The notes under the pieces: generated by a model
Databases searched by the model: none
Seen by the model: only the letters and a program-made list of their open reading frames with translations
Told to the model about the DNA's origin: nothing
DNA from: Burkholderia sp. Nafp2/4-1b
GTDB taxonomy: Bacteria > Pseudomonadota > Gammaproteobacteria > Burkholderiales > Burkholderiaceae
Length of the DNA: 64,000 bases
Assembly: GCF_003635165.1 (NCBI RefSeq)
Contig: NZ_ML058626.1
Location: 1-64,000 of the forward strand
Direction: 5' to 3'
Shown: piece after piece, positions 9,533 to 21,777 of the stretch
Layout: each line of letters begins with the position of its first letter
Numbering within the stretch: the first letter of the stretch is position 1
Program-made: the position numbers and the translations under genes

Positions 9533-10135
9533 ATGGAATTCGTACGAATGGGAATCGTCTATATTCATCTCATCGCCTGCTGTGTCGCGATTGGTCTCGT
9601 GCTGACCAGCGACATCGCCATGGTCAAGCGACTGCTGGATTCAGACGCATCTGCCGATTTTGACCAGGGCCACCTGCCCAGCCTGCAGCGCACCGTCTCG
9701 TTGGCGTTGACGGTTCTCTGGATCACGGGCATCGCGATCATTGCGTTCGACATGCGGACCCAGGGTCTCGGATATCTCGGCAATCCCAAACTGCAGGCCA
9801 AGATAGCCATCGTCGCGTTGCTGACCTTCAACGGTATCGCTTTGCACTCCGCGGTTCTTCCGGCATTGGAGAAAGCGGGGTCCCTGCTGAAGCTTTCCTT
9901 CGAACGACGCATGGTTGCCATTTTCTCTGGCGTGATTTCCGCCGTCTCGTGGTTCTACGCGGCAATGCTGGGCGTCGGGCGCCCGTTGAGCTGGAAGTAT
10001 TCGCTGGTCCAGATTCTCGCCGCTTACCCGGCACTGATTGCCGGTGGAATCGCCACCATGTTGTTCATCACGGCAGTGGCGAAATCCAGGACGTCCGTTG
10101 AACAACAGAATTCGGAAGAGGCCGCGGCCTATTGA
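9533..10135 (+). CDS. Small integral membrane protein of unknown function
   Basis: 200 residues beginning MEFVRMGIVYIHLIACC. The ATG at 9533 is preferred because the upstream in-frame part is not hydrophobic and AAGGACA precedes this start. About five membrane spans are visible (residues about 5-25, 55-75, 90-115, 130-155, 165-190) with a conserved-looking His in the first (YIHL) and another in the middle (ALHSAVLP), reminiscent of small CopD-like or DUF2214-type membrane proteins. No catalytic motif. It stands alone, with lower GC sequence upstream. Function unassigned. Confidence 0.65.
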   Translation: MEFVRMGIVYIHLIACCVAIGLVLTSDIAMVKRLLDSDASADFDQGHLPSLQRTVSLALTVLWITGIAIIAFDMRTQGLGYLGNPKLQAKIAIVALLTFNGIALHSAVLPALEKAGSLLKLSFERRMVAIFSGVISAVSWFYAAMLGVGRPLSWKYSLVQILAAYPALIAGGIATMLFITAVAKSRTSVEQQNSEEAAAY

Positions 10136-10150
10136 TTGCCGCCACCCGAA

Positions 10151-10181
10151 GGATGCGCACCGCTCACGGCAGTGCGCATCC
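10151..10181. terminator. Terminator-like hairpin
   Basis: Perfect 10-bp stem GGATGCGCAC / GTGCGCATCC with an 11-nt loop, 15 nt after the membrane protein stop. No T-run follows on the plus strand, so termination is only likely. Confidence 0.45.
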
Positions 10182-10296
10182 TGTCGTCGCACCTTCCGCG
10201 CGTTGGCCAGCGCCGGATTTCGACTCTTAGGGTGCACGCGACCACTCGGACGGTGGCTGCACGCCACCGCCGCGCGGCGGCTGGGGACGCTCTGCT

Positions 10297-10313
10297 AATA
10301 TTGTAGAAAATAT
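10297..10313 (+). promoter_or_regulatory. Operator-like box, copy 3, upstream of the GntR gene
   Basis: AATATTGTAGAAAATAT. Its core ATATTGTAGAAAAT matches the two boxes at 7.0 and 7.3 kb at 13 of 14 positions. It lies about 60 bp before the GntR start, consistent with autoregulation by the same protein that controls the divergent pair. Confidence 0.6.
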
Positions 10314-10372
10314 GCAATCCCCGCCGCCGCGTCGGCGCCAGCCTGACCGCCATCCCCCGTCCGAACCGCAAC

Positions 10373-11053
10373 ATGAACGAGAAACGCCCTGCTCTTGTCT
10401 ACGCCACGCGCGCCGAAGCCGCTGCGAATGAACTGCGCCGCCGTATCCTGACGGGCGAGTATGTCGACGGCTACCAGCTTCGCCAGGATGCGCTCGCGAC
10501 CGAGCTCGGCATCAGCCGCATCCCGCTGCGCGAAGCGCTCGTGCAGCTCGAGAGTGAAGGACTGGTGAAAATCCTGCCGCACAAGGGCGCGATTGTCTCG
10601 GAGCTATCCCCGGAAGACATCACCGAGTTGTTCGAACTCCGCGCGCTGCTCGAACCTGTGCTGCTGAAAAAATCGATTCCGAAGCTGACCGCCGAGGACT
10701 TCGCGCGGCTCGATGCGATTCTCGACGAATACAGCGCCGTGCTGCATGCGAGCCAGTCGGGGCGTTGGGGCGAACTGAATACCGAATTGCATCATTTGCT
10801 GCTGTCGCGCGCAGAGCAGCCGAAGACGGCGGCGATCGTCGCATCGCTGCTGCAGCAGACCGACCGTTACACACGCGTGCAGCTGTCGCTGTCGGAAGCC
10901 GCCCGCGACGTGGCCGAATCCGAACATGCGGAACTGGTCGCGTTGTGCCGCAAGGGCGACACGCGCGCGGCGTCGTCGTTGCTCAAGCGCCATATCGAAC
11001 ACGCGGGCAACGAGTTGAATACGTTTCTGCGAGACCGACGCCTGGGTCGTTGA
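10373..11053 (+). CDS. GntR-family transcriptional regulator, FCD subfamily
   Basis: 226 residues. The N-terminal winged helix (about residues 18-75) includes LATELGISRIPLREALVQLESEGLV. The rest is an all-helical FCD effector domain (about 85-215) with ELFELRALLEPV, a central HHLLLSRA and SEHAELVALCRKGD supplying Asp/His residues of the usual metal/ligand site. The AT-rich box upstream matches boxes in the divergent DHDPS-family/MHS region 3 kb away, so those genes are its best candidate targets. It could also have controlled the decayed TRAP cluster that follows. Family is firm, regulon is inference. Confidence 0.9.
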   Translation: MNEKRPALVYATRAEAAANELRRRILTGEYVDGYQLRQDALATELGISRIPLREALVQLESEGLVKILPHKGAIVSELSPEDITELFELRALLEPVLLKKSIPKLTAEDFARLDAILDEYSAVLHASQSGRWGELNTELHHLLLSRAEQPKTAAIVASLLQQTDRYTRVQLSLSEAARDVAESEHAELVALCRKGDTRAASSLLKRHIEHAGNELNTFLRDRRLGR

Positions 11054-11191
11054 GCGCACTCGGTTACCCGACTCCGCGAACACCACGTTACGATCAGGTC
11101 CAGCGCCGAAGGCGCTCGCATCCGACGTATTGCCGTCCGGACGGCGCGCGCCGGATGTCACCGAGCCGCGCTTGTACCCGCTGACTTCGGC

Positions 11192-11386
11192 TTAGCCGCC
11201 ACCGATCCCCTGCAGCACCTTCCCCGTCCCGCCGCACACCGTGCACGGCTGTCCTTCGACCATCCCGGTGCCGCGGCACACGCCGCATACATCCTCGCCG
11301 ACGCCCGGCGCATCGGGCGGCCCTTCGTCGCCCGGGTTCAACGACGAATCCTGATGCTGTCCTTCTTGCGGTTTGTTCGTCTGCAT
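11192..11386 (-). CDS. Small DnaJ-type zinc-finger protein
   Basis: 64 residues from an ATG with AGGAGG 7 nt upstream. The C-terminal half has two CxxCxGxG repeats (CGVCRGTG and CTVCGGTG), one complete zinc-binding pair of the DnaJ cysteine-rich domain. The N-terminal half is a polar, probably disordered tail rich in Gly, Pro and Asp. There is no J-domain. Such mini proteins are common in Burkholderia; function is unknown, with zinc binding the only safe inference. Confidence 0.7.
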   Translation of the reverse strand: MQTNKPQEGQHQDSSLNPGDEGPPDAPGVGEDVCGVCRGTGMVEGQPCTVCGGTGKVLQGIGGG

Positions 11387-14064
<2,678 letters not shown>

Positions 14065-14159
14065 CCGGTTGCGTTGTCAATCGCGGCGCCGGACGGCCGA
14101 GGTTGTCCGGCGCCGCAATCACGTCAATGGCTTCTTTCTTCCTCGCATTGCGAATCCAC

Positions 14160-14321
14160 ATGAACAAGAAGACAGCATCGCGCGCCGTCGCGTCTGCCGC
14201 ATTCGTGCTGAGTGCATCGCTCGTGCACGCCGCGACGTATGCGTACGTGTCGAACAGCGACAGTCGCGACATCTCGGTGTTCGGCGTCGACACGTCGGCC
14301 GGATCGCATCGAACGACCTGA
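14160..14321 (+). pseudogene. 5' fragment of an exported beta-propeller (lactonase-family) protein
   Basis: 53 codons: a clear signal peptide (Lys-rich start, hydrophobic core, cleavage after VHA) then [19 protein letters not shown], the first blade of YncE/lactonase-type seven-bladed propellers. After that the sequence switches to a chemoreceptor gene and stops. Only the export signal and first strand pair remain, so it is a deletion junction and not a gene. Confidence 0.72.
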
Positions 14322-15144
14322 CCGTGACGGTGCCCGACGCCGGCCGCAACGAAATCGGTCAGTTGTTTGCCGCGATGAAACGGATGCAGGCGGGGCTCGC
14401 GAAGACGATCACCGGCATGCGCGACGGCAGTGACGCGATTCACACGGCCGCGCGCGAGATCGCCGCAGGGAACCTCGACCTGTCGAGCTGCACCGAGCAG
14501 CAGTCCGCGTCGCTCGAGGAAACGGCCGCGAGCATGGAGCAACTGACGTCGACGGTGCGCCAGAATGCGGACAACGCGCAGCAGGCGAGCACGCTCGCCG
14601 CGAGCACCGCGGATCTCGCGCAGCACGGCGGCGAACTGGTCGGCCGCGCGGTCGACATGATGCGCGTGATCGACACGAGCTCGCAGAAGATCGCGGAGGG
14701 GATGATCAACGGCATTGCGCTCTAGACCAACATCCTCGCGCTGAACGCGGCGGTGGAGTCGGCCGGAGCGAGCGAACGCGGGCGCGGTGCGCACGCTGGC
14801 GCAGCGCAGCGCGGGTGCCGCGCGCGAGATTCGCCAGTTGATCGGCGCATCGATCGACGACGTGCGCGACGGGAATGCGCTCGTGACGCACGCGGGGCAC
14901 GCGATGGGCGAGATCGTGTCGTCGGTGCGGCGCGTCGCGACGATCATGACCGAGATCCCGACGGCGACCGTCGAGCAGAACGCGGGATCGACCAGGTCGG
15001 GCAGGCCGTTACGCACAGATGGACCAGATGACGCAGCAGAACGCGGCGCTCGTCGAACAGGCGAGTGCGGCCGCGACCGCGCTCGAGCATCAGGTGAGCT
15101 CGAGGCAGGCGATGTCGGTGTTCCGGATTGCGCGGGCGGGGTGA
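14302..15144 (+). pseudogene. Decayed methyl-accepting chemotaxis protein (HAMP and signalling domain)
   Basis: Starts inside a HAMP domain ([18 protein letters not shown]) and runs into the methylation helix and cytoplasmic hairpin ([19 protein letters not shown], then TNILALNAAVES). A TAG at 14723-14725 breaks it at the hairpin tip. Seven or so conserved residues (FAVVAGE) are then missing before VRTLAQRSAGAAREI, and another frameshift follows near 14990. The far C-terminus (MDQMTQQNAALVEQASAAAT ... VFRIARAG) survives in a third frame to the TGA at 15142-15144. The sensor and membrane part is absent. Multiple lesions show it is long dead. Confidence 0.88.
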
Positions 15145-15365
15145 GTCTATTTACGACAGAGTAGGTTTTACACGAACGGAGAGATATCGGAAATATTTAC
15201 TTTTAGACTTGTGCGATGCCGGTAAATTGAAGTGCCAATTTCACGCTCTCATATTTATTTGAGATAAGTGAAGTCGGCCGATCCCGCTATCGTCTTGTGC
15301 CGAAAGGCATTTATAATCAGCGCTCGGCAGAAACCCCACCTGTATACCAACCAAGGGAAAGCTGC

Positions 15366-17897
15366 ATGGGCCACACCGCACTTTACAAGACGTTGCGTCT
15401 GGGCGACGTGCAATACAATCGTCTTGTCAAACTCGACACGCCGCTTGGAGTCGACTGGTTATTGCCGCTTTATGTGAAAGGAACGGCTCGACTCGGTCGC
15501 GATTACGAATTCGTGATTGATGCCGTTTCGCCACGCGGTAGCCAAATTGAACTGAGTGCGCTACTGGCCAAGCCGGTCACGCTCTGGATCCAGCAGACGG
15601 ACGGCTCCTACATGCCGATCCATGGCTACGTTCACCGATTCAGCAGACTGGGCGCGGATGGGCCGCTGACTTTTTACAAGCTAGCGTTCTCGTCCTGGCT
15701 CTATTTCTTGCGCCTGCGCCGCGACATGCGCGACTGGCAGGAGCAGAACGGCGAGCAGATTCTGGTGGACGTCTTTAACGAGCACCCGCAAGCACGGGGT
15801 GCGTTCCGCGTCGATCTACACAAGCCTCTGCCGTCCTATTCAAATCGCGTGCAGTGGGAATACGATCTGAATTTCGTCTATCGCAGCATGGAGGAGGCAG
15901 GCGTATTTCCGTACTTCGAGCAAGCCGAAAATGGCCGATCGCACACGATGGTTTTGACGGACGACGTTTATTTCGTCCCGCAACTCAAACAGCCCGTTGT
16001 CGAGTTCGGCCCTACGGAAATCAGCGGGGAACTGGACGGGTTCGCGCAGTGGAAGGAGCAGCTTCAGATTGACAGTGCGCAATTGACGTCGCGCTCGTTC
16101 GACTATAAGCGGCCCGATCTTCCTCGGCAGGTACAGGGCGTGACCGACGTGGACGGCCAGTTGGCGACCGACGGGGAAATCTACGACTACCCGGGCGCGT
16201 ACATGTGGTCGGACCGTGAGCAAGGTGAGCGCCTTGTCCAGATTCGACTTGAAGAGCGCAAATCGCGGATGAAACGTTTTCACGGAATAGGCGGCTTGCG
16301 CTGCGCGATGCCGGGGCGACGCTTCGAGCTTCGCGGTCATCCGGTGCATGATGCGGGCAGTCAACCGGATCGTGAATTTGTTCTGCTCGGGGTTGACTGG
16401 CTGATTTGCAATAACCTGCCTGGTCTGGACGAGGCGGATCAATTTCCCGACGGGCTGGCTGCGGAAGTTGCCCAAGCGAAGGCTGGCGCGACGGTTCGCC
16501 ACGCAGACGGCAGCGAAGGTTTTTTCCAGGTGGTGGTTGAGGCGCAGCCGCGCAACGTCCCGTTCCGTAGCCCGTTCGAACACAAGAAGCCGGTGATGCA
16601 GTTGCAGAATGCAATCGTCGCCGGGCCGAGCGGGGAAGAGGTGTACACCGATTCGCTGAACCGGGTGAAGGTGTGGTTCCACTGGAATCGCCGCAATGGC
16701 CAGGATGAACGTGCATCGTGCTGGGTGCGCCCGACGTTCCTGGATGCAGGCTCGAATCGAGGTGGGATTCAGCCGCTGCGCAAGGGCGACGAAGTGGTCG
16801 TCGGTTTCATGGAAGGTGACTGTGACCGGCCCGTCATCATCGCGAGAATGTACGGGGGAGCTACGCAGCCGGTGTGGCACACGAACGGCTTGCTGTCCGG
16901 TCAGCGCTCGCGGGAGTACGGCGGCACAGGCTACAACCAGCTCGTAATGGACGACTCGACGCAGCAGAATCGGGTTCACCTTTACTCGAGCAGCTATCAG
17001 TCCCACTTGCACCTGGGGTACCTGATCCAGCAGACCGACAATACGCGCGGTGCTTTCCTTGGGAGCGGGTTCGACCTCAAATCAGACGCCTATGGTGCCA
17101 TTCGGGCGGGACAGGGCTTGTTCGTATCTACCCACCCGACAGCGGCGAACCAGCCGTTGAACGTAACGGCAGCGTCCGAGCAGTTAGCCAGTGCGGAAAC
17201 CGTTGTGGATTTGACGTCGCAGGCGAGCTCGGCGAATCAGGCCGAAAGTTTGCAGGAAGGACAGGACGCACTCAAGAAGTTCACCGACGCGACGCACTAT
17301 AGCGTGAGCGGCGGCGCCGGCAGCGGCGGTCGGACTGGCGGCGGCGGCACGGGTAACGCCAACGGCTTTTCGACACCGATCATGCTGATGGCGAGTCCTG
17401 CGGGCGTGGGTCTGTCGACGCAGGAATCGGCGCAGGTCACGGCGAACCAGCAGGTCAATATCGTCAGTGGCAAGAGCGTGCACGTGGCGGCCGGCAAATC
17501 GCTGATCGCGAGTGTGATGGAGAAGATTAGCCTGTTCGCGCAGAACGCAGGGATCAAGCTGTTTGCTGCGAAGGGCAAGGTCGAGATCCAGGCGCAGAGC
17601 GACGAGATGAAGCTTGCCGCGCTCAACGACGTGACGATCACGAGCTCGAACGGGAAAGTCGTCATTTCGGCGGAGAAGGAGATCTGGATCGGTGCAGGCG
17701 GTTCGTACATCAAGATCACGCCCGATCTGATCGAGAACGGGACGAGCGGGCAGATTCTCGAGAAGTGTGCGAATTGGGACAAACCGGGCGCGTCGTCGAT
17801 GCGTCTGCCTTCACCGATTGCGAGCGTGCCGAAGGGCTGTTCGTGGAAGACTGCTGCGGCATCGGCCGATAGCGCGTCGAGTATCGTATTGGAGTGA
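15366..17897 (+). CDS. vgrG: Type VI secretion spike protein VgrG
   Basis: 843 residues. The N-terminal two thirds is the gp27/gp44-like region of VgrG (HGYVHRFSRLGADGPLTFY, then DWQEQNGEQILVDVF). The gp5-like OB fold follows around residues 430-520 (VKVWFHWNRRNGQDE, SCWVRP, GDEVVVGFMEGDCDRPV) and then a C-terminal DUF2345 beta-prism (residues about 680-800, VNIVSGKSVHVAAGKSL). It forms the trimeric puncturing tip that carries cargo with PAAR. The ATG at 15366 is chosen because the conserved start begins there, with AAGGGAAA upstream. It heads an operon with a DUF4123 adaptor, effector and immunity gene 4-40 nt apart. Confidence 0.95.
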   Translation: MGHTALYKTLRLGDVQYNRLVKLDTPLGVDWLLPLYVKGTARLGRDYEFVIDAVSPRGSQIELSALLAKPVTLWIQQTDGSYMPIHGYVHRFSRLGADGPLTFYKLAFSSWLYFLRLRRDMRDWQEQNGEQILVDVFNEHPQARGAFRVDLHKPLPSYSNRVQWEYDLNFVYRSMEEAGVFPYFEQAENGRSHTMVLTDDVYFVPQLKQPVVEFGPTEISGELDGFAQWKEQLQIDSAQLTSRSFDYKRPDLPRQVQGVTDVDGQLATDGEIYDYPGAYMWSDREQGERLVQIRLEERKSRMKRFHGIGGLRCAMPGRRFELRGHPVHDAGSQPDREFVLLGVDWLICNNLPGLDEADQFPDGLAAEVAQAKAGATVRHADGSEGFFQVVVEAQPRNVPFRSPFEHKKPVMQLQNAIVAGPSGEEVYTDSLNRVKVWFHWNRRNGQDERASCWVRPTFLDAGSNRGGIQPLRKGDEVVVGFMEGDCDRPVIIARMYGGATQPVWHTNGLLSGQRSREYGGTGYNQLVMDDSTQQNRVHLYSSSYQSHLHLGYLIQQTDNTRGAFLGSGFDLKSDAYGAIRAGQGLFVSTHPTAANQPLNVTAASEQLASAETVVDLTSQASSANQAESLQEGQDALKKFTDATHYSVSGGAGSGGRTGGGGTGNANGFSTPIMLMASPAGVGLSTQESAQVTANQQVNIVSGKSVHVAAGKSLIASVMEKISLFAQNAGIKLFAAKGKVEIQAQSDEMKLAALNDVTITSSNGKVVISAEKEIWIGAGGSYIKITPDLIENGTSGQILEKCANWDKPGASSMRLPSPIASVPKGCSWKTAAASADSASSIVLE

Positions 17898-17901
17898 CTG
17901 G

Positions 17902-18867
17902 ATGGAAGCGTTCGAATCGATTGAAGACGTGTACCGTAAGTCCGTCGACTCGATGGTGAGTGTCTTGCGTGCCTATTTCGACCAGCACAATGAATCGCGC
18001 TGTTGTCTTGTTGTCGATCCGAGCCAGCGTGCGTTGCCTCGAAACGATGAAGGTGCACCTTCGTTTGATGATCAGCCTAGCGCAGTCATCGCGATCGCGC
18101 ATGAGGCCTTTCCTGAAGATCGTTGCCCATATTTGGTCGAATTGAATTTGTCGACATCCGAAGGTGTGGCGTTGCTGGTTGAAAGCGTTCGGGTGGCCTT
18201 CTCAGATCGACAACCGGACGCGGTAGCAAAGGGGCTGGGTCAGCGAATCGGGGGCTGGTTGGTGAGCGATGCGGCACTAGAACAGATCGCCGGATATTGG
18301 TCGGACAACGTACTGCAAATCGACGATCAGGGGCGCCGATGCGCATTGCGCTTCTACGACGCCCGTGCGCTGAGCCTGATGTGGCCGATTCTGTCGGATG
18401 GGCAAAAGCGGGCCTTGCTCGGCCCGGTCAAGGCCTGGCACGCGCTGGATGCCTGTGCAAAGCCATGCGTCTACGCATCGGAAACTGCGTTGCGTACCGA
18501 GCTGGGTCTGACCGATAGGCAGTGGCCTGACATTCACCGCCATGGGCTGGTCAATCGAGCACTTGCATTGCATATGCTGGCTACGCAACGGCAGCCGCGA
18601 TCCAGCGAAGTGGAGACCGCGATTGCGAGCGCGACCCGCGCGGAACAGCATGGACTTGTTGATCGTGAGGACAAAATCGCATTCATCGGCCATGCGCTGA
18701 CATGGCATCCATATTTCGATCGTCATCCGAGCGTTGCGCAAGCATTGCGCCAGCGTCCGCCGGACGAGTTCTATACGGCAGCAGTCGGTGAATTAAGCGA
18801 AGACGAAATCGAAGCGATTCGACAGGGGATGTGGTACGACGAGTCAGTGAACGTTTCATCTTCCTAG
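17902..18867 (+). CDS. DUF4123-domain type VI effector adaptor/chaperone
   Basis: 321 residues, placed directly between vgrG (4 nt gap) and the effector, the standard position of DUF4123 (Tap-1/TEC) proteins that load an effector onto its VgrG. The N-terminal half has the DUF4123 pattern: CPYLVELN, a GWLVSD element followed by LEQIAGYWSDN, then RFYDARALSLMWPIL and the QKRALLGPVKAW loop. The start at 17902 has GGAG 6 nt upstream. The C-terminal 120 residues are helical and probably bind the cognate effector. The protein is not expected to be secreted. Confidence 0.88.
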   Translation: MEAFESIEDVYRKSVDSMVSVLRAYFDQHNESRCCLVVDPSQRALPRNDEGAPSFDDQPSAVIAIAHEAFPEDRCPYLVELNLSTSEGVALLVESVRVAFSDRQPDAVAKGLGQRIGGWLVSDAALEQIAGYWSDNVLQIDDQGRRCALRFYDARALSLMWPILSDGQKRALLGPVKAWHALDACAKPCVYASETALRTELGLTDRQWPDIHRHGLVNRALALHMLATQRQPRSSEVETAIASATRAEQHGLVDREDKIAFIGHALTWHPYFDRHPSVAQALRQRPPDEFYTAAVGELSEDEIEAIRQGMWYDESVNVSSS

Positions 18868-18907
18868 CCTTAGCAAAACAAACCTAACTCCCATATCGAG
18901 AGAGCGA

Positions 18908-21769
18908 ATGGACACAGCAAACCAGTGCGCCAACTGCGAAAAGACGGGGCTGCCCATCTTGCCGGTTCGGTACACGGTCGTGCCGAATACCGTGCCGGCA
19001 AAATTGCCGGCCGGCATTGGCGGCCATGGGGTGACCGACGTCACACTTACTGAACATCGATACGCGGTGCGCACGTTGCGTGCCGGTTGGTTGTATCTGT
19101 TCTACGTAAAGGGCGCGCGAGGCAGCAACTACTGGGAAGCATACAACGTGACGGAGGACGGGCGCTTGTGGAAGCAATCGCTCCCGTTACCGGACGAGCC
19201 GACCACTCATCCCGCGTGTGCAAAGAAAGCAATCGCGGTGCCGATGGACATCATCGCGATCGAGAAGCCGGAGAAGTGTACCGACCGTGTGTATATCGCG
19301 TTTTCGCAGCATGCGTGGCATCGCGATACGTTCGAACTGTACAAGAAAGATGCAGGGCTTCGTCAGCAACGTATGCAATGGATCGAACCGTCGAAATGGA
19401 TCTCGGCCGGCCACGATGCGCAAGGGCACGCTATCGTTGCAACCCGACAAAGTATCGATGACATCATCGAATATATGCCGGCTCTCGATCCCAAACTGTT
19501 GCAGCCGCCTGTGCAGACGCTGAGCGACGAAACTGGCAAATACAAGCCGGAAGTAATGCGCCAGGAGACGACCTGTTACCCGTTGCATATTCGTCAGGCT
19601 TCTCCTCGGTCGGCCAGTGACGGGTTGATCAGGGTGATGAGCGACGTCGGCCAACTCGATAAGGGCAAGCATCATCCGCCGATGTTATTAGCGTTGTGGG
19701 ACGGGATCGGGAACGTTCATGAATTGAACGGCTTCCGAAACGACGCCGGGAGTTGGTTACTGACGTACACGCGTGAGCGGGTGAGACAGATCGACGCGCT
19801 CGAGTCGATTACCGCTGCTGAAGGAGCGGTACGCAACGGTGCCGTTGAGTCGAAAAGCCGTTTGCGGTCGGCGTTGACGGCTGGTTGGGAGGCGATGAAG
19901 AATAATCCGTATGCTGCAGACGGGGTTCCTGATGCCCTGGTCGTATCTCCGGAGCAGCAAGCGATGTCCGACAAGAAAATTGCTGCCGCTGGGGTGATCA
20001 CACCGGCCGAGGCAAAGAAGATAGGCGATGCCGCTTGGCCGAAGTATTACGGCAAACTCGATCCGCGCACGCTGGGCGTGTTTCGGCCGTGGTACGAGTC
20101 AGTGCAGAAGGCTTCGCATCAGTTGCAGGCCAATCGAACGCCGGATATCGGCGCGTGGCTGAAGGCATCGACGTTCCTGGTCACGCTGCATGATTATCAC
20201 GAAAACGATTTCCAGGATGGACTGGCCTTTGCCGCCGTCATCGATGCTGCGTTGTGGGGTTTGCCGTCGGAGGAAAACGGTGCCAAGTTGATTGAAGATT
20301 TGGTCAACAACATGGATCCCACGCAACCGTCGAGTCTGGTATGGCGGGCCTATGCGTACAACCAGCAGGATCAGAAGGAGGAAATCAAGGCGCTGCTGGC
20401 GAAGGCTACCGAATATAAGGCACAGCCGGCGAGTGTCGGCGATCAGGTCAGTCATTGGGCCGACTTCGTTTCATCGTATCTTGTCAAGAATGGGAAGGCC
20501 TTCCTGAAGTTTTGCGACAAGATGACCGATGTGCTAAAGCGCGGCCCAACGGCGGCGTCGGGTTCGGAGTATGCGGTGAAAGGCATTCATGCCGATCAAC
20601 TCGCCGTGACGATGGGCAATGGCCTGTTCAAATGGAGTAAAAGTGCGGAGTTGGCTGACAGCGTCGGGATGTATCTGATTCGTGGCACGTTGATGATACG
20701 AGGCGGAATTGCGCAGGCGGACACGGTCAAGCTCATCAAGGCCGCGATGGTAGCCGAGCCCGCGATGCGCCTGGCTTTGCAGATGGGCTATCGTGAGCTG
20801 CGGCAGCAGGGTATGCCGCCGCCTCAGGCGTATGTGCGTTCGCTGCAAGCCGTAGGATCGGATAAGCGTGTCAAGAGTTTGACGGACATGTGGGAGGAGG
20901 TCAGCAAGTCGCAAAAGGGAGCGTCGACGCAATTGAATGCCCGGTTGGCCAGTACGCTGGTGGTAATCGAGATGCTGAATTTCGGATGCTTGCTTGCCAA
21001 AGCGGATAAAAATAGCGATGACTATGCGCTGCTAGTTGCATCCGGGGTGTCGGTGGTGGGTGCGGTTTTTACGGTTTCGGAGAAGGCGCTCAAGGCGTTC
21101 TCGAGTGATGCAGCACAGACGCTGCGCAACCTGAAGGCAGTTACGAGCTTCTTGGGGGGAGTTTCGGCGGTGATTCAAGGGGTCGTGGATTTCCGAAAGG
21201 GTATTGATAAGGTTCAAGGTGGTAGCTTCGGTGTTGCAGCCTTTTATTTCCTCAAGTCGATGCTCGGTATTGGTACGGGCATCTCGTATCTTCTTACAGC
21301 TCTTACATCGTCGGCTCCACTGCTTGCTCGTCTTGCTGGTAGTGGGAGCCGCATTGTGATCCTGGCAAGAGGAGGTGCTGCGGGCATTGCTGGTGCGACA
21401 GCCAGACTCGGATCGTTCACGACATCCGAGGTTGCGGAGGCTGGCGGGTGGCGTGCTCGACAGCAGGCGGCAAATGTGGCCGGCAGAGCGGCAGTTGGTG
21501 CAGCGGCGGAAGAGGCAGGTGTGGCAATCGGTTCGCGAGGGGCATTGTTGCTTCTCGGTCGGGGCGTTTTGATCATGACCGGCTGGGAGGTTGCACTGGC
21601 GGTGGTCGCTATCCAGTTTCTGATTTGGTATTTTTCAGACGATAATTTACAGACATGGCTTGAAAAGTGTGCGTTCGGACGAAAACCTGCGAATCCGGCT
21701 TGGGATGCGGGAAAGCAGAGCGACGAATTTGAGAAGGCATTCAAGATAATGGGTCTTTCGACTGATTGA
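18908..21769 (+). CDS. VasX-like pore-forming type VI effector
   Basis: 953 residues. The N-terminus is VasX-like: CANCEKTGLPILPVRY with a CxxC pair, then LRAGWLYLF (residues 57-65), which fits the MIX-type consensus hRxGhhYhh of type VI effectors. A long helical middle follows. The last 280 residues hold several hydrophobic segments (LASTLVVIEMLNFGCLLA, FGVAAFYFLKSMLGIG, ALLLLGRGVLIMTG, VALAVVAIQFLIWYF), the pattern of colicin-like membrane toxins. Known VasX from Vibrio cholerae depolarises target membranes. It lies behind vgrG and DUF4123, with a membrane immunity gene 8 nt downstream. The effector class is well supported; pore formation is inferred. Confidence 0.85.
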   Translation: MDTANQCANCEKTGLPILPVRYTVVPNTVPAKLPAGIGGHGVTDVTLTEHRYAVRTLRAGWLYLFYVKGARGSNYWEAYNVTEDGRLWKQSLPLPDEPTTHPACAKKAIAVPMDIIAIEKPEKCTDRVYIAFSQHAWHRDTFELYKKDAGLRQQRMQWIEPSKWISAGHDAQGHAIVATRQSIDDIIEYMPALDPKLLQPPVQTLSDETGKYKPEVMRQETTCYPLHIRQASPRSASDGLIRVMSDVGQLDKGKHHPPMLLALWDGIGNVHELNGFRNDAGSWLLTYTRERVRQIDALESITAAEGAVRNGAVESKSRLRSALTAGWEAMKNNPYAADGVPDALVVSPEQQAMSDKKIAAAGVITPAEAKKIGDAAWPKYYGKLDPRTLGVFRPWYESVQKASHQLQANRTPDIGAWLKASTFLVTLHDYHENDFQDGLAFAAVIDAALWGLPSEENGAKLIEDLVNNMDPTQPSSLVWRAYAYNQQDQKEEIKALLAKATEYKAQPASVGDQVSHWADFVSSYLVKNGKAFLKFCDKMTDVLKRGPTAASGSEYAVKGIHADQLAVTMGNGLFKWSKSAELADSVGMYLIRGTLMIRGGIAQADTVKLIKAAMVAEPAMRLALQMGYRELRQQGMPPPQAYVRSLQAVGSDKRVKSLTDMWEEVSKSQKGASTQLNARLASTLVVIEMLNFGCLLAKADKNSDDYALLVASGVSVVGAVFTVSEKALKAFSSDAAQTLRNLKAVTSFLGGVSAVIQGVVDFRKGIDKVQGGSFGVAAFYFLKSMLGIGTGISYLLTALTSSAPLLARLAGSGSRIVILARGGAAGIAGATARLGSFTTSEVAEAGGWRARQQAANVAGRAAVGAAAEEAGVAIGSRGALLLLGRGVLIMTGWEVALAVVAIQFLIWYFSDDNLQTWLEKCAFGRKPANPAWDAGKQSDEFEKAFKIMGLSTD

Positions 21770-21777
21770 GTGGATTA

